DNA of 64,000 nt, taken from the NCBI GenBank assembly GCA_022575985.1, contig JAKSXM010000288.1, positions 3,189,501-3,253,500 of the forward strand. The letters run 5' to 3'. Positions 38,523 to 48,571 of this stretch are shown here, one piece after another (the first letter of the stretch is position 1; each line of letters opens with the position of its first letter). The position numbers and the translations under genes are program-made. Below the pieces are notes generated by a model. That model was not told the DNA's origin. It did no database searches and saw only the letters and a list, made by a program, of their open reading frames with translations. This DNA is from Anagrus nilaparvatae (Eukaryota > Arthropoda > Insecta > Hymenoptera > Mymaridae).

Positions 38523-38667
38523 GGATTTTTCCGACGAAGTATACAACAAAAAATACAATATCGTCCATGTACTAAAAATCAACAATGCAGTATATTAAGA
38601 ATAAATAGAAATCGTTGTCAATATTGCCGACTCAAAAAATGCATTGCTGTTGGAATGAGCCGTGATG
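38523..38667 (+). CDS. E75: E75 shared exon: second zinc finger and C-terminal extension
   Basis: The exon starts after the acceptor TTCACAG (ending 38522) with [16 protein letters not shown] and ends at a GTAAGT donor (38668) in phase 1, inside the Ala codon of SRDAVRF. It encodes the P-box remainder (GFFRRS) and the second C4 finger with cysteines in CTKNQQC and CQYC, followed by [13 protein letters not shown]. The sequence is essentially identical to E75 of other insects and close to vertebrate REV-ERB. It is used by all four isoforms predicted here. Confidence 0.97.
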
Positions 38668-39576
38668 GTAAGTTATCAATTTTTAATTACAAAAATTACC
38701 ATTAATTAAACTCATTATTCGTTTATTAATTTTACATTAAATTACTCCTCCCTAGACCCAAAAATGACACTAAATAATAAAATTTGCAATTTTTGCAAAT
38801 AATCAATTCATAAAGAAATAAGAACCTTCTTCGTTTGAAACTCGGTAAAATTGAAAAAATAAGTGGACGCTGGCGCCATCATTTGAGCACGGAGACCTCG
38901 TGAACTTTTAGCTATCCCCACCAGATTTTAATTACCCCTAACTATCCCTACTCTAACTTCTTGCAAAAACCCCACTCTACTTTCTTTTTAAAAATTACCA
39001 CTACTAATAAAACTTTATTTTTTTTATGTAAAAAGCTCTAGATTCATTAAAATTTATTTTGACTTTTGCGCGCGAAATTTTTTTTAATTCAGTTTTTTCA
39101 ATTATAATTAAATTTTTCACGTGTTTTTTTTGGCATTCTGCTCGTAAACAATAATTTCGCTAAAATTTTTATAAAATTTGCAATAATTTTTTTAAAAAAT
39201 TAATTTTTTTGCAAAAGAAGCTAATAATTATATAAATTTTAATTTTTATTTGCAAATGACGTATAAATTAATTATAATAATTAATAAAAATCAATAAAAT
39301 AAATAAATAAATATTTATATAACAACTACATACGTTTGACGCACGAGTTAAATAAATTATTATTTATGCCCAAGCTTTATTATTTATAAAAAAAAAAAAT
39401 AATAATAATAATAAAGAAAGAAAGAGAGAGATAGAGAAAATAAATAATTTTTCAAAGACGCAAGCAAATGACTTCTTTTGCCCTCGCGCGTGCAATGAGC
39501 TTTTGTCTATATTATCTGCAAATTAAATGTTGCATATAGTACACACGCCGTCGCGCGGCTATCGCAGAAAGCAAGT

Positions 39577-39585
39577 TCAAGGCCA
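39577..39585 (+). promoter_or_regulatory. FTZ-F1-type site
   Basis: TCAAGGCCA matches YCAAGGYCR, within the GC-rich intronic island. Confidence 0.4.
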
Positions 39586-39722
39586 GACTGCCTCGGCAAA
39601 GGCCATACGCAACACTTACACATATATTCACACTTATATTATGTCTCACAATCTCATGTATATCAAACTAAATCATTCTCTATTCTCTGTCTTTTTCTCT
39701 CTTACTTTATTATATTATGTAC

Positions 39723-39734
39723 TGCGCATGCGCA
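39723..39734. promoter_or_regulatory. NRF-1-type palindrome
   Basis: TGCGCATGCGCA is a perfect 12-bp palindrome matching the NRF-1/Ewg consensus. Confidence 0.45.
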
Positions 39735-40479
39735 TAACAGACGCGTGCATGTAAGGCGTAGAGTGGGGATATGAGCAAGGGAGGGGTGGAGAAGGTTTAG
39801 ATGTTTATTATAGCGTTATTATAGGTCGTAACCGATGGAATTCGTGGGAGTAAGTAAAAAAAGTGGGAGTTAAAAAAATGTTTTTTTTTTTCAATTTTTT
39901 TTATTAAAAAAAAGTTCGAGGAGTGGGGATACAAAAGCTGTTGAACGCTTAAGTGTATATACTGTAACAAACTATACCCGACAGTTGGTTTTACATAGTC
40001 AGTAGCTTATGAGACGCCGGTTAATACACAACGATATTGTGATATGTTTGCAAATTTTTTATATCAATACGGGTCAATTTACCCGTCTATAGTGTTTAGT
40101 GTCATTACACGATAAGTTGTAATAAATATTTTTTTTTACATGCAAAATATTATTGTGATTTAACAATTTATTAGTGGCGCGTGTTTAAATAAACTATTTT
40201 TTTTACTAATTAAGAAAAAAAAATTTTTTTTTTCTTCCGAAAAATAATAAACCGTCAAAATTTCACCAAGGACACCTAAGTGTGTGCAGCCACCCATAAT
40301 GATGGGGGATGAGCTGCCCATATTAAAAGGCATCCTAAATGGAGTGGTCAATTACCACAATGCCCGTAGGTTTTCCCTTTTTTTACACGTGTTTTTTTTG
40401 TCATTAATTAAAAAAATAATTTGAAATGATTTATTATTTTATAATTAAAAAAAATTTTTGTGTTTGCTTTTTGTTACAG

Positions 40480-40721
40480 CTGTCAGATTTGGTCGTGTAC
40501 CTAAACGCGAAAAAGCTAGAATACTAGCTGCTATGCAACAAAGTTCTCATAGTCGTTCACAAGAAAAACTTGTTGCGGCTGAACTTGAAGATGAACAACG
40601 TTTACTCGCAACTGTTGTAAGAGCACATTTAGATACTTGTGATTTTACAAGGGATAAAATTGCTCCAGTTTTACAACGTGCGCGTGAAGCACCTAATTAT
40701 ACAGCATGTCCACCAACTTTG
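40480..40721 (+). CDS. E75: E75 shared exon: hinge and start of ligand-binding region
   Basis: The acceptor TTACAG ends at 40479 and the exon completes the Ala codon, giving AVRFGRVPKREKARILAAMQ, the conserved C-terminal extension of the DNA-binding domain that helps REV-ERB/E75 proteins read the A/T-rich 5' flank of their half-site. It then encodes the hinge and helix-1 region (LEDEQRLLATVVRAHLDTCD, ... AREAPNY) and ends PPTL at a GTAATT donor (40722) in phase 0. The 95-bp intron that follows is the shortest in the gene. An upstream in-frame run from about 40458 is intron sequence, not exon. Confidence 0.95.
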
Positions 40722-40816
40722 GTAATTATTATTTTTGATGATTTAATAAAAAAACCAAAATTGCAAAATTTTAAAAAAATTTTACTTAATTTTCTGTTTC
40801 TTTTTTATTGTTACAG

Positions 40817-42763
40817 GCATGCCCATTGAATCCTAATCCACAACCATTGAGTGGTCAACAAGAACTTTTACAAGATTTTTCAAAAAGGTTTTCACCAGCG
40901 ATTCGCGGTGTTGTTGAATTTGCCAAACGTATTCCTGGTTTTAATTTACTTGCTCAAGATGATCAAGTTACATTATTAAAGGCTGGTGTGTTTGAAGTGC
41001 TTCTTGTGAGATTAGCATGTATGTTTGATGGTCAAACAAATAGTATGATTTGTTTAAATGGTCAAGTTTTAAAACGCGAATCAATACATAATAGTAGTAA
41101 CGCAAGGTTTCTTATGGATTCAATGTTTGATTTTGCTGAAAGAGTTAATTCATTAAGGTTATCAGATGCTGAACTTGGTCTATTTTGTTCAGTCGTTGTT
41201 ATTGCCGCAGATCGACCTGGTTTAAGAAATCAAGAACTTATTGAAAGAATGCACGAGAGATTACACTCGGCGTTACAAAAACTTCTCGCGCAAAATCATC
41301 CTCAACATCCAGATATTCTCAGGGAATTATTGAAAAAGATTCCAGATCTCCGTACTCTTAATACTTTACACTCAGAAAAACTCTTAGCTTTTAAAATGAC
41401 AGAACATCAGCAACAACTTCAAGCTCAACAACAGCAACAACAACAACACTGGATGCCAATGGAAGAAGATCCATTGACATCCAGCTGGAGCCAAGGAGAC
41501 ATTTTAATGGATGAACCTGTCAAAAGTCCTTTGGGAAGTGTATCAAGTACAGAAAGCACTTGCAGTAGTGGTACTGGTGACTTATCATCAGCACTCAGTC
41601 CAACACCACCAACAATATTAAGTAGTAGTCAGCATGCATCAAGTGCTCCATTATTAGCCGCAACTCTTGCTGGTGGATTGTGCCCACACAGAAGAAGAGC
41701 AAATTCTGGTAGTACAAGTTCTGGAGATGATGAACTTCAACATCATTTCCGTGGTCCAATTGTTCCAACTGCATCTTCATCAACTTCATCAACCACTTTA
41801 ATTCAACATCATCATCAACAACAACATCAGCAACAACAACAGTGTCCGCGATTCAGAAAGTTGGATTCACCAAGTGCAGATAGTGGTATTGAATCAGGTA
41901 CTGAAAAACCTGATTGCAATCAAAAACAAGCTAGTAGTAGCAGTGCTAGTAGTGCTCCAACAAGTGTTTGTTCAAGCCCGCGATCGCAGCAAGAAGACAA
42001 AGAACTCGAAGATATGCCGGTTTTAAAACGCGTGCTACAGGCACCACCTCTTTATGATACAAATTCATTAATGGATGAAGCTTACAAACCTCACAAGAAA
42101 TTCCGCGCCTGCAGGCAGAAAGACAGTGCAGAGGCTGAACCGGTTTTAATAACTCCAAATAAACCTCAGCCTACACAGCAACAACATCAGCAACCACAAT
42201 CACAATTACACTTACACTTAACATCCAGTAGTCCAGCTGAAAGTTCTCCAAAAGTAAGTCAGCAACAAGAATGTCCACAAATGGCCAGCTTGTTGAGCAG
42301 TACACATTCAACATTAGCAAGAAGTCTAATGGAAGGGCCAAAAATGACTGCTGAACAACTCAAAAGAACAGATATAATTCACGATTATATAATGAGAGGT
42401 GAAGCAGCATGTTGTCCTAGGTCATCACCATCCCCAAGTAATGGATCAAGGTGGCCAAGCACAACGACATCAGTAATCACAACAACAACTGGTGTAAGGC
42501 AGCAGCCTCAACAGCAACAACCATCAAGTAGTCCAGAACAGTTCCTTATGGTGAGCTCACCAGCATCATCACCAAGATATTTAACACAAGCAGCAACAAG
42601 TAGTACTAGCTCAAGTCCAAAACCAAGTTCAAATTTAATGGAATTACAAGTTGATATTGCTGATAGTCAACAACCACTTAATTTATCAAAAAAATCACCG
42701 TCCCCATCACCAAGGCCTATTGTACAAGGTTCAACGTGTAAAGCATTATCACTTGAAGCGTAG
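40817..42763 (+). CDS. E75: E75 terminal coding exon: ligand-binding domain and long F domain
   Basis: The exon begins after TTACAG with ACPLNP and encodes 648 residues to TAG 42761. Residues 1 to about 195 are the ligand-binding domain, with EFAKRIPGF, DDQVTLLKAG, RPGLRNQELIERM and LRTLNTLHSEKLLAF. The Cys of ACPLNP (40820-40822) and the His of LHSEK (41369-41371) align with the haem-ligating Cys and His of E75 and REV-ERB. A Gln run follows, then conserved tail blocks: KSPLGSVSSTES, SSAPLLAATLAGG, RKLDSPSADSGIESG and EDMPVLKRVLQAPPLYD, with Ser/Gln/His low-complexity stretches between them. Near the end QPLNLSKK contains PLNLS (42674-42688), similar to CtBP-binding motifs. No canonical AF-2 activation helix is evident, as expected for this repressor class. 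Confidence 0.97.
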   Translation, partial: ACPLNPNPQPLSGQQELLQDFSKRFSPAIRGVVEFAKRIPGFNLLAQDDQVTLLKAGVFEVLLVRLACMFDGQTNSMICLNGQVLKRESIHNSSNARFLMDSMFDFAERVNSLRLSDAELGLFCSVVVIAADRPGLRNQELIERMHERLHSALQKLLAQNHPQHPDILRELLKKIPDLRTLNTLHSEKLLAFKMTEHQQQLQAQQQQQQQHWMPMEEDPLTSSWSQGDILMDEPVKSPLGSVSSTESTCSSGTGDLSSALSPTPPTILSSSQHASSAPLLAATLAGGLCPHRRRANSGSTSSGDDELQHHFRGPIVPTASSSTSSTTLIQHHHQQQHQQQQQCPRFRKLDSPSADSGIESGTEKPDCNQKQASSSSASSAPTSVCSSPRSQQEDKELEDMPVLKRVLQAPPLYDTNSLMDEAYKPHKKFRACRQKDSAEAEPVLITPNKPQPTQQQHQQPQSQLHLHLTSSSPAESSPKVSQQQECPQMASLLSSTHSTLARSLMEGPKMTAEQLKRTDIIHDYIMRGEAACCPRSSPSPSNGSRWPSTTTSVITTTTGVRQQPQQQQPSSSPEQFLMVSSPASSPRYLTQAATSSTSSSPKPSSNLMELQVDIADSQQPLNLSKKSPSPSPRPIVQGSTCKALSLEA

Positions 42764-45440
42764 TCCAAAGAACAATATGCTGGGACAATAAGTGTATTAA
42801 AATTTAATTTAAAGTGCCAGGACGCTATGAGCGTGTGACGAAACCAAAAAATATTAAAAAGATTGTTTTTTTTTTTTTTTTAATTTCTTATTAAAAAAAT
42901 TCCTATATTTTATATAAATAATTATATAAATATTTTTTTTTTTTGTAATTATATTTTATATAATAATTGTTATATATATTAAAAAAAAAAATTTGGATAA
43001 GTGTTTTCGGCAGTAAATGCGAAAAAATTCGAAATTTTATCAAATTTTTTTTTATTATTTAGGTTAGTTTTTAGTGAAAAAAATTTGTAAATTTGGACTT
43101 AAATCTATAAAAAAAGTGAGTTTTTTTTTTCGTTAAGAAATTTTTTATCAAAAAAGCCAAAAAAAGTGCAAAATAAATTACAGAAATATGAATAAATATT
43201 TCTTGAAAAAAATTTATAATTACAAAAATTTTCTTTTTTTTATTTAAGAAAGAAAAAAAATCGTCGGACGCTCTGTAATTAATTGTGAATTACAAAAAGA
43301 ATTAATAATTATGTTAATTTTTAAGTTTTTTTTTTTTTTAATGAAAGATAAATATTATTACTATTACATAAAAAAAAAGACTATTATTGATATAAGTTTT
43401 AGTGCCGGCGTGTGATGTGTGCAGATAAAAAAAATTGTTTTTATTGTATTTTTTTTTTAAATATAATAATTCAGGTAATTTGTGAGAATTATTAGCAATA
43501 ATTTTTTTTTTTTTTTTGTATTATAAAAAAAAAAAAACAGCCCTGGTTGTTTGTAGGTCCATTCGATCTAATTAAATGTATAAACGTTTTCTTCAGATTT
43601 TTTAATCGATACATAAAAAAAGTATGTAATTTTTTTTTACTCGAATATTAAATGTTTAACTGTCCATCAATCAGTCAAAAAAAAAAAAAAAATGGTTTTT
43701 ATTTCAGTATATTAATGAAGAAAACGTAATAATTACGAATTACTATATAAAAAAAAAAATTGAAAAAAAAAAAAATTAAAAAAAAAATTTTAAGATTAAA
43801 TAAATCTATTTACATGTGATAATATCATGGAAAATCGCGCATCTTGTACAGTCTTCAACCTCATTTATTCATTAAAAGTAAAAAAAAATCATATTATTAT
43901 TATTATTATAAATATATATATAATTTACTCGTATATATATAAATAAATAAAAAGAAAAAAAATTATGTAATTAATTAATTATATAATTGTCCTATAATAA
44001 GGCTTTAGTGTGTAATCGAAATAAAAAAAAAAATTATATCATCAAATTTAAAAAAAAAAATTTAATTAATATACAATAAAAAAAAAAAATTTCAAAAAAA
44101 AAAAAAAAAATTGTGTATCTAAAATTTAATTATTAAGAGCAAGTATATGCTGTGAAAAAAAATTTAGAATTATCGCGTATGAATGGACAAAAAAAAAATT
44201 ATCTTTGTAAATATTAATTTTTAGGTTATTTTTATTTTCTTTGTAGGTTTAAAAGAAAGTACACAATTTTTTTTTTTTTTTAATGTTTTATTATTATTAA
44301 TTATTATTATTATTATATACTATTATTATATATATATGAAAAAAAGTATATTATATAGTATGAGTATGTGTGAGAGTCTGTGTGATTAAGTGTGTTTTAT
44401 TTTGGGGTATATCTGATAAAAACAAAAATTATATTAGTGATTTAAGTGAGAGAAAAAATTGTCAAAATATACATTTAAAAAAAAAAAAAAAAAAAAAATG
44501 TTTGATTCATTTTTTTTTGTCATTTTTTTCAATAAAAAAAAAATATATTATGTAATATATATTTAAAAAAAAAAATTTTTTGGTTTTTTAAGTTTTTTAT
44601 ACATAAAATAATCCTTTAATTTCCTTGATTTTTAAGACTGAAAAAATACCTTCCAATTCCTATATTTTTTAATTTTCATTTTTTTATGAGACTTCACCAT
44701 ATACATAAATGTAGAAATCTATAAATATAAAAAAAATATATCATATATAATTATTATATTGATAATGAAGAAGAAAAAAGAGTACAAATCTTGTAAATAT
44801 CTTAACGAAAAAAATGAAGCTGATAATTGTCTTTATAAGACAAAAAAAGAGCTTGATTTTTAATTTTAATTTGATATACGATTGTGTGTCATTGAAAGCC
44901 TGAGTTTAAAAAAAAAACGTCGTTTTAAGACGATTTATACATTAACTCCCTCTTTTTAAGGAATGCTCCATATAGAATTTCTTTAAAAACTCTTTTTTCT
45001 CTTCTAATTAGTGTTAAAAATTGAAATTATTTAATCAATCAGTAGTAGATTTTACAAATTTTTAAAAAAATCATTTCTGTGTAAGTAATGAAAACCATCC
45101 CTTATTTTTTATCTTCATTAAATCATATATCATCAAAATGTATACTCTGTGTATCTAATTATTAAAAAAAAAAAATTGTGCAATTTATTGTCAAATTTTC
45201 ATTTTTTTGGCATCAAAAATGTGAAAACGAAATTTTTTAATTGTAAGAAAAAATATAAGGAATACCCCATATATATATTTATATATATAAATGACCTGAT
45301 GTGTAAATGGTAGTATAATTAATTTTTTTATTCATTAATTGATTATGTAAATGTATAAAAAAAATTTCTTCTTGTCATGAAAGAGACAGAATGTTTTTTT
45401 TTGTCTGAATAAATATTTTATTGGTGAAAATTATAAATTA
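42764..45440 (+). other. Probable E75 3'UTR and end of transcript
   Basis: No coding potential. The stretch is dominated by A and T homopolymers (for example 22 A at 44477-44498). It extends from the stop codon to the candidate poly(A) signal at 45408. Several earlier AATAAA-like strings are embedded in A-rich DNA, so shorter ends are possible. Confidence 0.45.
45408..45413 (+). terminator. Candidate poly(A) signal
   Basis: AATAAA followed within 15 bases by the T/G-rich stretch TTTTATTGGTG, in non-homopolymer context. It is one of several possible sites. Confidence 0.35.
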
Positions 45441-45653
45441 TTTGTTTTTATTTAATAAACAAAATTTAACATCCCTATTTTTTTGATTTGCTGAATTTTT
45501 CGCTTCACAAGCAACTCAAAGTAAGTAAGTTTTTAATTATGATTAATTGAAAATTAATTTAATCAAAAATAAATATTTTTTATTTACATTTGGCAAAAAA
45601 AAAGTACTAAATAAAATAAAATAATAATTTTTTATAAATAAAAAAAAAGAGGT

Positions 45654-45662
45654 TGACCTTGA
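45654..45662 (-). promoter_or_regulatory. FTZ-F1-type site
   Basis: TGACCTTGA is the reverse complement of TCAAGGTCA, about 2.9 kb after the E75 stop codon. Confidence 0.35.
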
Positions 45663-46614
45663 ATAATTAATAATAAAATTAATTTTTTTTTTATCACAAA
45701 AAAAATTATGTGTTCAAGTTCTCTTTTCTTCGTCATCAATAAATATATGTGTGAGTATTAATTTGATATTTCCCGGTTTTTTCGTTATCTTCGGACCTTG
45801 GATTAGTCAAGTTTTTTTTTTTTTTTATAAATTTAACCTTGAACCGTTTTTTCTTTGAATATATTGTTTTATAAAATTTTAATATTGTAATTCATAATTA
45901 GTTGTGTTTTAAGCCATTGACGCAAGTTTTTTTTAAATTTTGATAAGAAAAAAAAAACAATTACAAGAAAATGTTTGATATTTATTAGAAAAAGTAATTT
46001 GTAATTTTTGTAAACGAATGATGGTTTTGTTGAAGAAAATTTTATTTTTTGACTAGTTTTTTACCTTATTAATAAGAAACCCCTGTAAATAATTTAGATT
46101 ACTTTGGATGTTTCCGAATAAAATAACTAAATCAACGTAATTTTTTAAGATTTGACGGAAAAAACCCTGAAAAGTAGATTTTAAAAAATATTTTATATTT
46201 TAATTTCATGCAAAATTTTGTGCTGATAAAATAAGAAAAATGCGATTCCGATTATTTAATGCTTATTTAGCACGATTAGGTTTAAAAGCAATTCAAATTG
46301 ATAAAAAATGAAATTATTAAATTTTTTTAAAACTGCTATTCTTTTAATTTAGTCATTAATACTCACATTAAGGATGTGAGGTTACCCGAAAGGGTTTGGG
46401 TAAATTTTGAAATTTCTTAAAAAATGTCTCCAGGCGTAGAGGGATTAAAATATTACTTAGGCTGAAAAATTAAAAAAAAAATCTAAATACTTCGGCCAGG
46501 TTTTCAATATTTTGGGTAACTGTACACTCCTCATATTTGTTATCAATAAAACTAAAGAAAAATTTGGATTGAAATATGACTCATGTATGAAATAATCAAA
46601 GAAAATTGTATTAA

Positions 46615-47016
46615 CATGGAACATGTTCATTGGATGGGGTATTTGAAAAAGTTTGGCTTGGCAGGGGGGGGGGTCAAAAATTGACGCTTTTAGGGGGGGG
46701 TCAAAAATTGACGCTTTTAGGGGGGGGGGGTCAAAAATTGACGCTTTTAGGGGGGGGGTCAAAAATTGACGCTTTTAGGGGGGGGGGGTCAAAATTGACG
46801 CTTTTAGGGGGGGGTCAAAAATTGACGATTTTGGGGGGGGGGGGTGAAATGAACTTCGATTTAGGAACTTAGACTAATTTGAAGTGGGAGTCAAGCCCTG
46901 ATAACAACAAAAACTTAGAATACTTTTTTTTACGGACTTAGGATAATTTATATTTCAGGATTTATTGTAATTTAGGTTTTTGGATTTATTACTGTTATGA
47001 GTGAACATGTTCCATG
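46615..47016. repeat. 15-bp inverted repeats flanking the minisatellite
   Basis: CATGGAACATGTTCA at 46615-46629 is exactly repeated in inverse orientation at 47002-47016. Both contain the palindrome GAACATGTTC. They may mark the ends of a 402-bp element. Confidence 0.5.
46664..46844. repeat. G-tract minisatellite
   Basis: Six units of TCAAAAATTGACGCTTTTA (one unit lacks an A, the last reads GACGATTTT) alternate with seven G tracts of 10, 8, 11, 9, 11, 8 and 12. The unit contains the short palindrome TCAA-AAA-TTGA. Small open frames on both strands are products of the repetition. Confidence 0.92.
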
Positions 47017-48344
47017 CTCGTTGGTTGTGTAGTTACACAAACCGGTTATAAATTTTGTAATTTAACTGCGGAGAGGTCATATTCGAAGGATCATGGACAA
47101 TCGTGAATCATGTCACAGCGTATATGTTTTAACTTTAGTGAACCGATTTTTGAACAAAATTTGAATGATTTCTGAGATCCTTTTAAATTCCTCAAAATAC
47201 GGCAATTATGGGAAAATAATTGTTAAAATCATACAGAATTGCGTTCGCTGCATTGAATATTATCAATTATTGCATTTTTCGACTGTTTTTGTGTTGAAGA
47301 GGCTATATTCTAAAGTTTATCATTTGCCTTAATTAGTGTACACCGATTTATATTAAAAGACTTTTAAAAAATCAACACAACAATCATCCGAAAATTCAAT
47401 CATAAATTCCAATCTGATTCCACCGAAATAAAATTTTAGCCGGAAAAAATATGAATGATTAATAAATCAAATTAATAAATTCCGCTAATAAAAACTTAAA
47501 AATATATTAAAACGAAAAATCTTCAATCATTCATAAAATATCTATTTTAAAAACCCCTAAAAACAATGAATTTCCAGAGTTTACAAGTACAAAAATCATA
47601 GTATTTTTTTGTTGGTTTCCGTAAAAATGACATTGCAAAAAATTTTCATTCAAAATCATATTCTATTCATAAAAAAAAAAAATATTTTTCTTACACGTTA
47701 ATAATATTTGTTTATTTGAAATTATTATTATAAAATTTAAAATCATTACACGCGCATATTTAGCAATTCTTTGGCTTAGTGCCACCCGCACGTGCAAAAA
47801 ATAATATTTATGTTCTATATGCATTACACCTGTAATATTTATTTTTTTTAGTATTAGATAATAATATTGGAAGAAATTAATTTTGTTGAAAAATTATATT
47901 TAAAATATTACAAGCTATTAAATTTTGTGACACGTGTTTTCTTTTAAATGTTTTTTTGATATTCGCAAGAAATTAAAGAAATAATTTAAAGCGTATCAAA
48001 ACAAAAAAATTGAATTACTATTTCAATGTCAAGTATAAAATTCAAGAGAATAAGAGTCATAAATTTTTATTTATTATATATTAAATATTTAATATTTATG
48101 TAATCTATTTTCATGTCATAGACCTTAATTAAAATGAATCATTCGAAATTTTTAGACAAGAGAAATTATTGAAATTATGATAAAAGTGAGTTATAAGTTT
48201 GCGTTTGAATTGCTGGTATTATTTAATTTTATGATTTGTGTGTACAGAATTTACAGTTGGCTGATAGTTATTATGTACATTTTTGATACTTTAGGTTCAA
48301 GGTTTGTATATACCTATTTTCAATTTTGTAAAATTTGGTTGTTT

Positions 48345-48367
48345 TAGATTTTAGAATCTAAAATCTA
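48345..48367. repeat. Perfect 11-bp-arm palindrome
   Basis: TAGATTTTAGA, one base, TCTAAAATCTA. It overlaps the left edge of the larger hairpin at 48361-48571. Confidence 0.85.
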
Positions 48368-48571
48368 GTCCTGTTGCCCGCAATGCTACTTAATGCCATA
48401 AAATCCTAAAATACCATAAAAGCTCCATGGAAAAAAATGGGTGGTATTTATGTTTTTTGACCCGCTAAACACGAATCATAATAAATACCACCCATTTTTT
48501 TCCATGGAGCTTTTAAGGTATTTTAAGATTTTATGGCATTAAATAGCATTGCGGGCGACAGGACTAAATCT
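48361..48571. repeat. Large hairpin (91-bp arms, 29-base loop)
   Basis: Arms 48361-48451 and 48481-48571 are complementary at 85 of 91 positions, with no gaps, around a 29-base loop. No target duplication is evident. A palindromic MITE or a hairpin-RNA precursor are the two readings. Confidence 0.9.

Larger units (their letters stand above)
38668..40479 (+). other. Intron with a GC-rich island
   Basis: No supported coding exon. The GC/CpG-rich part 39475-39770 holds a perfect NRF-1-type palindrome and an FTZ-F1-type site and could be an enhancer or a further promoter. A small frame there (39527-39754) has no splice or homology support. Confidence 0.55.
5111..42763 (+). other. E75: E75 nuclear receptor gene, coding span with alternative first exons
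   Basis: This is the coding span of the insect ecdysone-inducible nuclear receptor E75 (Drosophila Eip75B). What is seen: a C4 zinc-finger DNA-binding domain split over exons at 35829-35917 and 38523-38667, a hinge and ligand-binding domain at 40480-40721 and 40817 onward, and a long tail ending at TAG 42761-42763. All junctions have GT donors and AG acceptors and keep frame. Three first exons share phase 1 and a fourth start lies inside the second-finger exon. Known for the family: E75 binds haem, senses NO/CO, represses transcription and antagonises HR3 in the moulting cascade. Inferred: the isoforms arise from separate promoters, as in other insects. The exon assignment to isoform letters is tentative apart from the E75B type. 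Confidence 0.95.

Noticed and set aside
39527..39754. 75-codon frame in the GC-rich intronic island
   Set aside because: No similarity to any E75 exon, low-complexity Thr/Tyr/His content and no fitting donor in frame.
40458..40479. Coding extension upstream of the hinge exon
   Set aside because: It covers the acceptor pyrimidine tract TTTGTTACAG; the exon starts at 40480 with conserved AVRFGR.
41595..42158. Antisense frames opposite the E75 terminal exon
   Set aside because: They are shadows of the conserved E75 coding sequence.
46664..46844. CRISPR-like alternation of repeats and spacers
   Set aside because: The spacers are G runs, not unique sequence, and the genome is eukaryotic; it is a minisatellite.
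46630..46872. Open frames on both strands across the G-rich minisatellite
   Set aside because: They are Gly/Gln/Leu or Pro/Phe repeats dictated by the tandem unit, with no domain or splice support.
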